From Comamonadaceae bacterium (lineage in GTDB: Bacteria; Pseudomonadota; Gammaproteobacteria; Burkholderiales; Burkholderiaceae_C): 35,875 nt of DNA. The DNA is taken from NCBI GenBank assembly GCA_947447245.1, contig CANFJC010000003.1:1-35875 (forward strand), read 5' to 3'. Each line of letters starts with the position of its first letter. Position 1 is the first letter of the stretch. The position numbers and the translations under genes are program-made. Below are positions 16,526 to 25,088 of the stretch, one piece after another. The notes under the pieces are model-generated. The model was not told where the DNA came from. It did not search any database and worked only from the letters and a program-made list of their open reading frames with translations.

Positions 16526-18090
16526 CAGATCATGGCCTCCGCTTTGCTTTTTTTGGCTTGCTTCTCAAGCTGTCTGCGCGTTTCCGCTTCAAACTCAGGG
16601 CGGTTTTCAGGCACACCCTGCGAGGCTTCCCAGACGCCGGCTGCATGGCCGGTGCCAGTGTCGCCAAAGAAGGCTTTCATTTCATCAAAGCGCGACTTGT
16701 TGGCAATGGCCCCATTGATCACTTGGGCCAATGAACCTGCACCTGCAGGGCCCATCAGGGGGCGAGCAGAAATGAGGTTGGTGAAATACAAGCTCGGAAT
16801 GCTGAGTTCTTTGGCGGCTTGCACCACGGGTGTGGTGCCAATGGTCAAGTCGGGCTTCCATTCGTGCATGGCGGCCAAATCTTGTTCAAGCGATGCGCGG
16901 TATTGCACGTGCACGCCATGAGCCTCAAGCCATTCACAATCGGGTGCGCTCCAAGCTGTGCGAGGGCAGGCCGTGCCCACATAGCGCAAATCTGCACCAC
17001 TCTCAACCAACAAACGTGCGACCAACAACTCTGAGCCTTCGTAGCCACTGAGCGTGATACGGCCTTTGATGGGTGACTTGGCCAAGCCGCCTTTGATGGC
17101 GCCCAGCATGATGTTTTTCACCATGTCGATTTTGGCTTGCGGCACATTGGCTGCATTGCCGATGGCTTGCAACCAAGCTTCCGTACCGTCATGACCCACT
17201 GGGGCTGAACCCACAATGGGACGACCCGCCGCTTCAAATTCGCGAATGCTGGCCGTGTAAAAAGGATGAATGGCCGCCACGGCTGCGCAATCGAGCGCGG
17301 CATAAAGTTCGCGCCATTCGCGGGTGGGCACCACAGGACCTGCTGCAAGGCCCATGGGCTCGAGCATGCGGCCAATGATCATGGGATCGGCGGGGAACAT
17401 TTCACCAATCATGGTGATGGTGGGCTTGTCAGAGCGGCCTGTGCGAGGCGCTTGAACGGGACCTGCCACAATTTCTTCGCGCGCATATTTCAGCATGGCG
17501 CCTGCCAAAACATCTTTGGCTTCTGCGTGCGTGGGCACACCAAAACCTGGCACATCCACACCAATGATGCGAACGCCGTTGATCTCTTTGGGCAGCAACT
17601 GAAGTGGCACGCCACTGGCTGTGGGCACGCACAAATTGATGATCACAATGGCGTCGTATTTTTCAGGGTCGGCTTGGTCGTAAACAGACTCGCGAATGTC
17701 TTCAAACAACTTGCCTGTCACCAAGGATTCTGAGTTGAAAGGCACGTAGCCCACACTGCGACGCGCACCATAAAAATGCGAGGTGAAGGTCAGGCCATAC
17801 ACACAGCAAGCAGAGCCCGACAAAATGGTGGCCGTGCGGCGCATGCGAAGACCGACACGCAAGGAACCAAACGCAGGGCACATGCTTTGCGGTTGATCGT
17901 GAGGTCCAGCTTTGGGATCTACAGGGTAGTCTTTGGCATATTGCGCCAACACTTCAGACTTGCCTGAGGCCTTGGCGGCAGCCAGCATTTTTTCGCCACC
18001 CGAGTGGCAACCCATGCCATCACCCTCAATGGTGGTGCTCATGCCCGCTGGGGCTTGAGAGACTGGGACGATAGGAATCGTTTTGCTCAT
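16525..18090 (-). CDS. bchY: Chlorophyllide a reductase subunit BchY
   Basis: Catalytic (NifD/BchN-like) partner of BchZ. 521 residues from the ATG at 18090 ([12 protein letters not shown]). This start is preferred over an upstream one because it sits 4 nt after the bchX stop; a longer frame would run back inside bchX. Candidate [4Fe-4S] cysteines occur in [19 protein letters not shown] and [11 protein letters not shown]. The [20 protein letters not shown] and [20 protein letters not shown] segments are typical of BchY. No strong ribosome binding site, consistent with translational coupling to bchX. Confidence 0.96.
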   Translation of the reverse strand: MSKTIPIVPVSQAPAGMSTTIEGDGMGCHSGGEKMLAAAKASGKSEVLAQYAKDYPVDPKAGPHDQPQSMCPAFGSLRVGLRMRRTATILSGSACCVYGLTFTSHFYGARRSVGYVPFNSESLVTGKLFEDIRESVYDQADPEKYDAIVIINLCVPTASGVPLQLLPKEINGVRIIGVDVPGFGVPTHAEAKDVLAGAMLKYAREEIVAGPVQAPRTGRSDKPTITMIGEMFPADPMIIGRMLEPMGLAAGPVVPTREWRELYAALDCAAVAAIHPFYTASIREFEAAGRPIVGSAPVGHDGTEAWLQAIGNAANVPQAKIDMVKNIMLGAIKGGLAKSPIKGRITLSGYEGSELLVARLLVESGADLRYVGTACPRTAWSAPDCEWLEAHGVHVQYRASLEQDLAAMHEWKPDLTIGTTPVVQAAKELSIPSLYFTNLISARPLMGPAGAGSLAQVINGAIANKSRFDEMKAFFGDTGTGHAAGVWEASQGVPENRPEFEAETRRQLEKQAKKSKAEAMI

Positions 18091-18094
18091 GGTG

Positions 18095-19108
18095 TCAGAC
18101 TTCGTCGTACACAACTTCAAGGGTGGGCTTGCTGGTGTCCGTCTTGCCGCACATGTCAAATTGCGTTGCAGGCTCAAGCACCACATCGCGCCCGACAGCT
18201 GACGCTGCAAACAAGCCCAGCAATTGGTCTTGTGTCATGGGGTTGGGACGAATCGGCACGGATGTGGCCACATTGGCAGCCAACTCCGCAAACATGGGGC
18301 CCCATACAGAATCGGGGCGGCCAATGATTTCGTAGCTGGCGCTCTTTCTGCGAATGTCTTCATTGGCAGGAATGGTGGACAACACGGGGATGCCTACTTT
18401 GGTCGCAAAGTTAGCGGCCTCACCGGTGCCGTCGTCACGGTTGATCACCATGCCGGCCACGCCCACATTGCCACCCAATTTGCGGAAATATTCAACGGCA
18501 GAGCACACGTTGTTGGCCACATACAGTGACTGCAAATCGTTGCTGGCCACCACAATCACTTTTTGGCACATGTCGCGAGCGATTGGTAAACCAAAGCCGC
18601 CGCAAACGACGTCGCCTAAGAAGTCGAGCAGCACGTAGTCAAAACCCCACTCGTGAAAGCCGAGTTTTTCGAGCAATTCAAAACCATGAATGATGCCGCG
18701 ACCACCGCAGCCGCGTCCCACTTCAGGGCCGCCCAATTCCATGGCGTAAACCCCATCGCGTTTGAAGCAAACATCGCCAATGGCAACCGCTTCACCGGCC
18801 AATTTTTTCTTGGAGGAAGTCTCAATGATGGTGGGGCATGCGCGGCCACCAAACAACAAACTGGTGGTGTCACTTTTGGGGTCGCAGCCAATGAGCAAGA
18901 CTTTTTTACCTTGCTGCGCCATCATGTAGCTGAGGTTGGCCAGCGTGAAGCTTTTGCCAATGCCGCCCTTGCCATAAATGGCAATGATTTGGGTTTCTTT
19001 GGTCACCTCAGAGGTGGACACGGGGGTCGGTTCAATGGCCGCTTCAGTGCGCAAAATGTCGCGCATGAAATTCACGGGTGCTACAGAAGGAATCGAACTC
19101 GAGCTCAT
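18095..19108 (-). CDS. bchX: Chlorophyllide a reductase iron protein BchX
   Basis: NifH-like ATPase that passes electrons to BchYZ. 337 residues from the ATG at 19108, which overlaps the bchC stop as ATGA and has GGAGA 9 nt upstream; the ATG at 19123 lacks a ribosome binding site. P-loop is IYGKGGIGKSFTLANLSYMM; then LLIGCDPKSDTT (switch I-like). Cluster-ligand Cys occur in EVGRGCGGRG and DVVCGGFGLP. C-terminus matches BchX length. Operon position between bchC and bchY. Confidence 0.96.
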   Translation of the reverse strand: MSSSSIPSVAPVNFMRDILRTEAAIEPTPVSTSEVTKETQIIAIYGKGGIGKSFTLANLSYMMAQQGKKVLLIGCDPKSDTTSLLFGGRACPTIIETSSKKKLAGEAVAIGDVCFKRDGVYAMELGGPEVGRGCGGRGIIHGFELLEKLGFHEWGFDYVLLDFLGDVVCGGFGLPIARDMCQKVIVVASNDLQSLYVANNVCSAVEYFRKLGGNVGVAGMVINRDDGTGEAANFATKVGIPVLSTIPANEDIRRKSASYEIIGRPDSVWGPMFAELAANVATSVPIRPNPMTQDQLLGLFAASAVGRDVVLEPATQFDMCGKTDTSKPTLEVVYDEV

Positions 19109-20043
19109 ACTACTTGTCTCCAATCAAGAACCATCTTTAAACAATCTGCATCGCCAAATGCGGTGCGATAGGCAGCGTCTGCTTGTGTTGCATCTTGTTG
19201 ATGCGTGATCAAACCGTCGAGGGACAAACGACCATCGCCAGCCAAGGCAATGACAGCAGCCAAGTCGGGTGGTGACCACTGTGCGGCCACACGAATGCGC
19301 GCTTCGCGCATGAAGGCCGGCGGAAAAATAAAGGAAAGCGGTGTGTCGTAAAAACCTGCCAACACCACTTCACCGCCTGGGGCCAAGCGGCCAATCAGTT
19401 CGTCGAGTAATGAACCTGCACCGCTGACATCGCAAATGCATTTGTAGTTTTTGCGGGTGTCTGTGCTGGGGTCAATGACCTCATAGCCCACAGCGCCTGA
19501 GCGGCGTGCAGGATTGGTTTCCCAAACCACAGGATGGCTACCGGCCAACACAGCCAATCTGGCAATCATGCGGCCCAAAACGCCGTGGCCGACAATCAAA
19601 TCGGGTTGTTGGGTGCCAGGCGCGCTGTGTGCGTGATAGGCCGTAGCAGCCAATGCAAACAACACACCTTGCTCGGCCAAAGTTTCTTGGATGGCCAAGG
19701 CACGCGCTGAAGGCACGACCAATTTGGAGGCAGACCCTCCAAATAAATTTCGAGCTTCTTGGAAACACTGTGAGCCGGGTATGTACACCCGCGTGCCAAC
19801 TTTCAAAGTGGCTTGATCGCCTGCCTCGACCACACGGCCGACTGTTTCATAGCCTGGCACCAAGGGGTAGCCCATACCGGGAAATGCGGGCATCGTGCCC
19901 TCCCAAAGCAGCCGTTCTGTGCCTGTGCTGATGCCACTGAATTCGACCTCAACTTTCACGTCTGCCGCACCCATTTCGGGCATTGACAAAGCTGTCAAAG
20001 CCAATGACTTGGGTTGCTGGAAAACGATAGCGGTAGACTGCAT
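19105..20043 (-). CDS. bchC: Bacteriochlorophyllide a dehydrogenase BchC
   Basis: Zinc-less MDR-type dehydrogenase that oxidises the 3-(1-hydroxyethyl) group to the acetyl group of BChl a. 312 residues. It opens MQSTAIVFQQPKSLALTAL, as other BchC proteins do; GISTGTERLLWEGTMPAFPG and GYPLVPGYETVGRVVEAG are family segments, and GHGVLGRMIARLAVLAG is the NAD-binding region. The start codon lies only 3 nt from a PpsR-like palindrome, leaving almost no leader. Overlaps bchX by 4 nt. Confidence 0.95.
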   Translation of the reverse strand: MQSTAIVFQQPKSLALTALSMPEMGAADVKVEVEFSGISTGTERLLWEGTMPAFPGMGYPLVPGYETVGRVVEAGDQATLKVGTRVYIPGSQCFQEARNLFGGSASKLVVPSARALAIQETLAEQGVLFALAATAYHAHSAPGTQQPDLIVGHGVLGRMIARLAVLAGSHPVVWETNPARRSGAVGYEVIDPSTDTRKNYKCICDVSGAGSLLDELIGRLAPGGEVVLAGFYDTPLSFIFPPAFMREARIRVAAQWSPPDLAAVIALAGDGRLSLDGLITHQQDATQADAAYRTAFGDADCLKMVLDWRQVV

Positions 20044-20046
20044 AAC

Positions 20047-20064
20047 TGTATATTTACTCTTACA
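20047..20064. promoter_or_regulatory. PpsR/CrtJ-type palindrome, bchC-proximal (overlaps predicted -10)
   Basis: TGTATATTTACTCTTACA, an exact TGT-N12-ACA match, ending 3 nt from the bchC ATG. On the minus strand a -10-like AAATAT (20055-20050) lies inside it, 17 bp from a perfect TTGACA in the neighbouring site. Family precedent: PpsR sites over the -35 and -10 of bchC in Rhodobacter. Confidence 0.7.
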
Positions 20065-20072
20065 TTGATTTG

Positions 20073-20090
20073 TGTCAACAAATATTTACA
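20073..20090. promoter_or_regulatory. PpsR/CrtJ-type palindrome, bchC-distal (contains TTGACA -35)
   Basis: TGTCAACAAATATTTACA, second exact TGT-N12-ACA match, 8 bp from the first site (26 bp centre to centre). On the minus strand it ends in TTGACA (20078-20073), a perfect sigma70 -35 hexamer with a 17-bp spacer to the -10-like AAATAT. Confidence 0.7.
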
Positions 20091-20101
20091 AATAAATCCA
20101 T

Positions 20102-21295
20102 TTACAGGTGTAAACCCTGTGACTTTCGCCCCACCAAGATCTGCGTTTGCAAGGGCATGGGGTTCGGCACCAGTTCCAAATTCGAGAAGCCAGCCTCTGC
20201 CATCATGGCCATCAGCTCACGGGCTGTGCGCAACCTGCCGGCACCCATGGCCAACAGGTAAAAGTGGAAATACGCATCGCCATGAGGTGTTTCGTCGGGC
20301 TCTTGGGCCATGGGTTCTGCCAAAAGCAAAGTGCCGCCTACAGGCAGCGCTTCGTAGATGGCGCGCAGGGCTGTTTTCACATCGGCATCGGGATGGTCAT
20401 GGGCCACACGGATCAAAGTGACCAAGTCGGCGCCACGGGGCAGTGCGTCTTCTAAAAAACTGCCTGGATTGGCTGTTGCGCGATCGGCAATGCCTTGGCG
20501 CTCAAAATTAGCGCGGGCAAGGGCCGCCACTTCAGGCAAGTCAAACAACTGCAATTGCAAGTGCTTGGCGTGGTGTGCCAAGCGGCCTAAAAAGGTGCCT
20601 TGGCCGCCGCCCACGTCGAGCACGCAGCGGTGCTCTTCAAACGAGTAGCTGGCAAAAATTTCATCCACCACAAAGGGCTGTGAAGCTGACATGAGGTTGG
20701 AGTAGCGCGAAAATTTTTCAGCTTGCGCGGCATTCGTGGCCGCGCGTTGCGCGTTCTGCTCTTCAATGGTGTAGGGCCAGTATTGCGACATGGCGCCAGG
20801 CTGCTCTGTGCCCTTCAACATGGCCACAGGGTCTTGCATGTCTTGGTACAACACGGCGTGGTGTTCGATCATGGCGCGAATGCCAACATGGCCCGCCACA
20901 GGGGCGCCCAATGCGCCCAGGCCATAGCGGCCTTCGCTGCGCAAATCCAACAAGCGCAAGGCCAATGCCGATTGCAACAAACGTTGCAAACCAGCGACAG
21001 GCAGGTTGGTGAGCTGAGCCAATTCTTCGAGGGTGCGAGGGCGCTCAGCAACTGTTTCCAAAATGCGCAAACGCACACATGCCAACAAAACTTGGGAATA
21101 CACAAAACCCGCCATCAGATCAAACACTTGGCGCGCCCGGCGCTGTGTGATCCATCGTGTCAGCGGGTTGGAAACACTCCAGCGGTACAAAGAGGTGCTG
21201 GTCATCATGCGATCCCAGACCGCTTCCAGCGAGTCTCGCCAAGGTGTTCTGCGGCCCATGCGCTGAGCAGTAGAGGCCAGATCTAGCGTTTTCAT
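20102..21295 (-). CDS. crtF: Demethylspheroidene (hydroxycarotenoid) O-methyltransferase CrtF
   Basis: SAM-dependent methyltransferase that converts the 1-hydroxy group to methoxy in the spheroidene pathway. 397 residues from the ATG at 21295 (MKTLDLASTAQRMGRR), placed 1 nt after the crtE stop (TGATATG). The N-terminal dimerisation/winged-helix part contains RARQVFDLMAGFVYSQVLLA; the SAM-binding motif is VLDVGGGQGTFLGRLAHHA; TLIRVAHDHPDADV and GGTLLLAEPM are methyltransferase motifs. The start overlapping crtE at 21355 is less likely. Followed after 58 nt by bchC, with two operators in the gap. Confidence 0.94.
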   Translation of the reverse strand: MKTLDLASTAQRMGRRTPWRDSLEAVWDRMMTSTSLYRWSVSNPLTRWITQRRARQVFDLMAGFVYSQVLLACVRLRILETVAERPRTLEELAQLTNLPVAGLQRLLQSALALRLLDLRSEGRYGLGALGAPVAGHVGIRAMIEHHAVLYQDMQDPVAMLKGTEQPGAMSQYWPYTIEEQNAQRAATNAAQAEKFSRYSNLMSASQPFVVDEIFASYSFEEHRCVLDVGGGQGTFLGRLAHHAKHLQLQLFDLPEVAALARANFERQGIADRATANPGSFLEDALPRGADLVTLIRVAHDHPDADVKTALRAIYEALPVGGTLLLAEPMAQEPDETPHGDAYFHFYLLAMGAGRLRTARELMAMMAEAGFSNLELVPNPMPLQTQILVGRKSQGLHL

Positions 21296-21296
21296 A

Positions 21297-22199
21297 TCAA
21301 TGAGAGACGCTGTTGTTGTTGGGACTTGAGGCACGGTAAGCATTGCAAGCTGCACGGGGTACCAAGCGCTCAGACTCTTGCATCACCAATTCGCGCATCG
21401 ACTGAGCGTTGGGGCCTTCTGGAATGGAGTCGGATGCGGTTTGAATGAGCGATTCAAAATGGCCAATGGCGCCCGACAGTCCCAGGTTGGCAATGGCGTT
21501 CGGCCTGTCGTGCTGCGCGTCTTGACCGACGGGCTTGCCCAACAGATCGGCTTGACCCATGACGTCGCGAATGTCGTCGGCCACTTGGTAAGCCTCACCC
21601 AAACAGTCACCCAAGGCTTGCCATTGCTTGGGATCTGCGCCTGCACTCAATGCGCCCGCACTGGTGGCCGCCACAAACAGCGCACCGGTTTTGGCGCGTT
21701 GGTATTGCATGAGGGAAACACGCGATTCAGATTCCCAGGCTTGGCCGGCCACAATGCCCGAAGGCATGCCCACGCAAGAGGCAATGATGTGCATCAAAGC
21801 AGGCAAACGAAGCGGTGATTGGCTGGCTGCTGCAGCCAGCGTTTGGAAGGCCAAAACAATCAGGGCGTCGCCTGTTAGAACCGCCAAGGGTTCGCCATAA
21901 GCGTAGTGCACTGAGGCGCGGCCGCGACGCGTTTTGGCATCGTCAAAACAAGGCAGGTCGTCGTGAACCAAGGAGGCGCAGTGCATGAGTTCAATGGCCA
22001 CTGCTACACCTTCGCTCAGACGAGGATCGTCCATGCCACAAGCATGGGCAACGGCCAAGGCCAATTGGGGGCGAATCCGAGCCCCACCCGGAAACACGGC
22101 ATGACGGACCGCACCGGCCAGCTTGGGAGGGCAACTGGGATCTTCGGCAGAGGCCAAGGCCATGGCCAAACATTGCTCGATTCTGGTAATTGCCTTCAT
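21297..22199 (-). CDS. crtE: Geranylgeranyl/farnesyl diphosphate synthase CrtE
   Basis: Chain-elongating prenyltransferase, 300 residues. ATG at 22199 (MKAITRIEQCLAMALA) follows GGAGA with 8 nt spacing. First aspartate-rich motif DDLPCFDDAKTRRGR and second motif YQVADDIRDVMG; GGARIRPQLALAVAHACG is the conserved substrate-binding segment. In this genomic setting it supplies geranylgeranyl diphosphate for phytoene and for the BChl tail. The upstream region carries two dyads spaced like those of bchC. Confidence 0.93.
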   Translation of the reverse strand: MKAITRIEQCLAMALASAEDPSCPPKLAGAVRHAVFPGGARIRPQLALAVAHACGMDDPRLSEGVAVAIELMHCASLVHDDLPCFDDAKTRRGRASVHYAYGEPLAVLTGDALIVLAFQTLAAAASQSPLRLPALMHIIASCVGMPSGIVAGQAWESESRVSLMQYQRAKTGALFVAATSAGALSAGADPKQWQALGDCLGEAYQVADDIRDVMGQADLLGKPVGQDAQHDRPNAIANLGLSGAIGHFESLIQTASDSIPEGPNAQSMRELVMQESERLVPRAACNAYRASSPNNNSVSH

Positions 22200-22237
22200 G
22201 GTTTTGTCTCCATTGGATGAGGAATACATTTGCCAAG

Positions 22238-22255
22238 TGACAACTCGAATTGTCA
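22238..22255. promoter_or_regulatory. Degenerate PpsR-like dyad upstream of crtE
   Basis: TGACAACTCGAATTGTCA, an almost perfect palindrome with TGA-N12-TCA ends (one base off the TGT-N12-ACA consensus at each arm), 38 nt upstream of the crtE ATG. On the minus strand a TTGACA hexamer spans 22256-22251. It is 8 bp from the next site. Confidence 0.5.
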
Positions 22256-22263
22256 ATCTAATG

Positions 22264-22281
22264 TGTCAACCAATATAGACA
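22264..22281. promoter_or_regulatory. PpsR/CrtJ-type palindrome upstream of crtE
   Basis: TGTCAACCAATATAGACA, exact TGT-N12-ACA match, with TTGACA on the minus strand at 22269-22264. An overlapping repeat AGACAC (22277-22282) / GTGTCT (22290-22295) adds a further dyad. Probably the distal operator of the crtE promoter. Confidence 0.6.
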
Positions 22282-22330
22282 CATGAAAAGTGTCTGTCAA
22301 CCGTACTTGCCTTGATTTTTTAAATTAAAT

Positions 22331-23254
22331 TCAAAATCCGCTTGCAGCAGGCTGGCCCATGGGCCAGATCACATCGGCCACCCACTGCGCCTGCTCCTCA
22401 TGCGCGAGGTGCCCCAGATTGGGCAGCGAAACAATGTCTTGGCTTCGCAGATGCGGCAGTGTTTCGGCCACGCGATAGGCCGCAGACGGCGGCACAATCC
22501 AATCTTGCGAGCCGACGATCAAGGTGAGCGGGTCTTGAAGGGCGCGAAGTCGCTCCCAGAAGGTGTGCAAATCCCAGTGCGCCATCATGTAAAGCGCAGC
22601 TTGTGCGTGGGAGGGGTTGCTGATCAAAGTTTGGTAGAGCTGGGTGCCTTCGGCATCCAGCTTTGAGCCTGTGCCCTCCAACAACTTGTACAACACAGAG
22701 GGGCGCGCCGCTTGCCAGGCAAACAACTCAGGCACCCAAGGTGCCTTGGTCAGAACCTTGGCCAGAGGTGAAAAAACTTGTCCTGCCAAACCATCCAATG
22801 GCAACAAAGCGCCATTCAGAGAGACCAAGCGTTGCGGCTGAAGATGTCCGTTGAGCGTCATCATGCAAGCCACGGCAGCGCCTGCGGAATGGCCTACCAA
22901 GATGTCTGGTTTGATTTTCATTTGCGTCAATAACTCAGACACACCTGCTGCCATGCCGGGAATTGAAAACAAAGTGGCAACATCAGATGCTTGCGGCATC
23001 GAGGTGAAGCCATGACCCGGAAAATCGATCGCCATCACGTTGTAGTGGTCGCTCAGCAAGGGGATCAGCTGACGCCAAGAGTGGGTCGACGCCCCTGTAC
23101 CGTGCAACAGCAAGATGCTTGAAGCCTGAGGCTTGGGGTGCTTGGCCCATTGCACATGCCATCGAAGCTTGGGTGTTTCAATGAAACTCGAAAGATGACG
23201 CAAAGGCCAGTGGCGGCCATCGGTATCCCAATTTAAAGCTTGGCGTGGGCTCAC
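22331..23254 (-). CDS. bchO: BchO, alpha/beta-hydrolase associated with Mg chelation
   Basis: Alpha/beta-hydrolase-fold protein of about 307 residues, encoded next to bchD and bchI in most purple bacteria; its precise reaction is not established. Visible motifs: LLLHGTGASTHSWRQLIPLL (oxyanion loop), MAIDFPGHGFTS, nucleophile elbow VGHSAGAAV, and late LTLIVGSQDWIVPPSAAYRV with the acid, then LGHLAHEEQ with the base. Start is a GTG at 23254, 13 nt after the bchD stop; ribosome binding site is weak. End of the bchIDO unit. Confidence 0.9.
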   Translation of the reverse strand: MSPRQALNWDTDGRHWPLRHLSSFIETPKLRWHVQWAKHPKPQASSILLLHGTGASTHSWRQLIPLLSDHYNVMAIDFPGHGFTSMPQASDVATLFSIPGMAAGVSELLTQMKIKPDILVGHSAGAAVACMMTLNGHLQPQRLVSLNGALLPLDGLAGQVFSPLAKVLTKAPWVPELFAWQAARPSVLYKLLEGTGSKLDAEGTQLYQTLISNPSHAQAALYMMAHWDLHTFWERLRALQDPLTLIVGSQDWIVPPSAAYRVAETLPHLRSQDIVSLPNLGHLAHEEQAQWVADVIWPMGQPAASGF

Positions 23255-23267
23255 ATTCAGCTTCGTT

Positions 23268-25070
23268 TCAAGAGCGGCCCGCCACCGCGCGAACGGCTTG
23301 GTTCAAGGAATTGGCGCCGGCATAAGGCAAGGCCAGGTACTGCGCGCCCATCGCTTTGGCCAAATTTTTGGCGGCCTCTTGCGCTTGAGGCGAAGTGTCC
23401 ACCAGCAAAGTGCTAAAGCCCCGCAGGCGCATGTCAGTGGCTGCGGCCAATGCGTCCGCGGCAGCCTGCGCGCGGCCCGGCCGTCCATCGCGTGCAATGT
23501 TGCCTTTGCCATCCGTGAGCATCACCACAATGGGGGTCTCGCCTTTTTTTCTCAGCTGATCTGCCAACAGCATGGATGCATCAATGGCATGTGCCAGCGG
23601 CGTGCCACCGCCACCCGGCAAGCCAGCCAAACTTCGTTTGGCGCGTGCCAATGAACGTGTGGGAGGCAAGATCAGCTCCGCCGTTTGACCTCTGAATGCG
23701 AGCACTGCCACACTGTCGCGCCGCACATAACAGTCGGCCAACAACAACTCAACCGCGCCCTTGGCCTCGGCCAAACGGTTGAGTGCAGAGGAGCCAGAGG
23801 CGTCGACTACAAACACGGTGGTGGTCTGGCCCGATTGGCGAAAGCGCGTGACATGGAAATCTTCTTTGCGCACCACGATGCGCTGTTTCTGCCCACCAGA
23901 GAGGGCTTGCTGTCTTTGCCGAAGTTTTTGCCATGGCGCTGCAGCCCTGAGTGTTTCAAGCACATTGATGCGTTGCCCCGCGCGCGGCTCGCCTTTGCGC
24001 GCACCCACGGGCCTGCCGCGCAATGCATTTTTTTGCAGAGCGCCTGCACTGCCCGAGGTGGGTGTTTTGGCGCGCTGCAGCTGGCCAATTTTCAAACTGG
24101 CCAACAGGCCAGAAGGGATGGCGGCTTGGGCCGCTTCAAGCACCAACTCGGCTAAATTTTCTGTCAAGGCCAGATCTTCTTCTTGATCGTCAACTGAATT
24201 GGACTCGTCCTGATTTTCAGCATCTTGCGAGTTTGCTTCTGGCGGCGGCTCGGGGGGGGAATCTTCAGTTTCTGCAGGCGTGTCTTGCGCCTCATTTTCT
24301 GGCGCTGCTGCGGGCGGCAGTCGTGTGGCACGAGGTGCCAGCACCAATCGCGCAGCGACGCCTGTGTGTTCTTCTTCGACGGTGAGGCTGCCCGCAAGCG
24401 CAGCGGCTGCCCGCGCCACGCGCACAGCAAATACGCTGGCTCTCAAGGAATCGATGCCCAGTGCCAATGCAGCGGCGCAAAGCGCTTGCACCGTTTCGTC
24501 GTCGATGCTCACTTGTGACAAACGCTCCCTAGCATTCAGCACTTCTTGAGGCGTCCATTCGGGCCCTTCTTCGTCCCCGTCTTGCGCGCCCATCAGCAAG
24601 CGAAAAGCCAGTCGATCTGCCAAGCCGGCTGGCATTTGTTCGTCGTCGCTGGCGCCTTCATCAAGGGCCACCAAGCCTAAGCTGGCCTTGGCCGATGTGT
24701 CTAAACCATCGCGTTGCAAAGCCACCATGCCGGTGTCAAGCACGCTGCCAAAGCGAGCCGCTGAGGACAAGCTCATGCGCTCGGCCATGGCCAAAACCAA
24801 TACACCGCCATTGGCTTGTGACAGCAAGCCTTTGAGGGCGATGGGCTTGCCCGCTTGCAGGGTCGCGCCCAAATCAAGTCCGCCCAACAAAGCGGTGTCG
24901 TTGATGTTCAGGGGCACGCGTCTCAGGGGAGTTTGTGCGGGCAAGAGGCTTTTTAAAAGCGCCAGCCACTGGTCTCGGTTTTCGCAGGCCGGAGATCGAA
25001 GTGCCACACCGCCCAGACCCACGGGGTCGACTGCAAAAAGTGCAGCGATGGTTGCGGCGTCGCCTTGCAT
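23268..25070 (-). CDS. bchD: Magnesium chelatase subunit BchD
   Basis: AAA+/integrin-I-domain subunit of the protoporphyrin IX Mg chelatase. 600 residues. The N-terminal AAA+ part has a degenerate nucleotide site, as is usual for BchD. A Pro/Glu/Asp-rich acidic linker lies in the middle (about residues 257-305, PPEPPPEANSQDAENQDESN). The C-terminal VWA domain contains the MIDAS motif VFVVDASGSSALNRL, then GGGGTPLAHAID and VMLTDGKGN. ATG at 25070, 18 nt after bchI, no clear ribosome binding site. Confidence 0.95.
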   Translation of the reverse strand: MQGDAATIAALFAVDPVGLGGVALRSPACENRDQWLALLKSLLPAQTPLRRVPLNINDTALLGGLDLGATLQAGKPIALKGLLSQANGGVLVLAMAERMSLSSAARFGSVLDTGMVALQRDGLDTSAKASLGLVALDEGASDDEQMPAGLADRLAFRLLMGAQDGDEEGPEWTPQEVLNARERLSQVSIDDETVQALCAAALALGIDSLRASVFAVRVARAAAALAGSLTVEEEHTGVAARLVLAPRATRLPPAAAPENEAQDTPAETEDSPPEPPPEANSQDAENQDESNSVDDQEEDLALTENLAELVLEAAQAAIPSGLLASLKIGQLQRAKTPTSGSAGALQKNALRGRPVGARKGEPRAGQRINVLETLRAAAPWQKLRQRQQALSGGQKQRIVVRKEDFHVTRFRQSGQTTTVFVVDASGSSALNRLAEAKGAVELLLADCYVRRDSVAVLAFRGQTAELILPPTRSLARAKRSLAGLPGGGGTPLAHAIDASMLLADQLRKKGETPIVVMLTDGKGNIARDGRPGRAQAAADALAAATDMRLRGFSTLLVDTSPQAQEAAKNLAKAMGAQYLALPYAGANSLNQAVRAVAGRS

Positions 25071-25088
25071 AAGAGGTGTCTGAGTGCC

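Noticed and set aside
22320-22350. AT-rich inverted stretch after bchO as a rho-independent terminator
   Set aside because: Only a GATTTT/AAAATC stem with an AT-rich loop; too weak to call.
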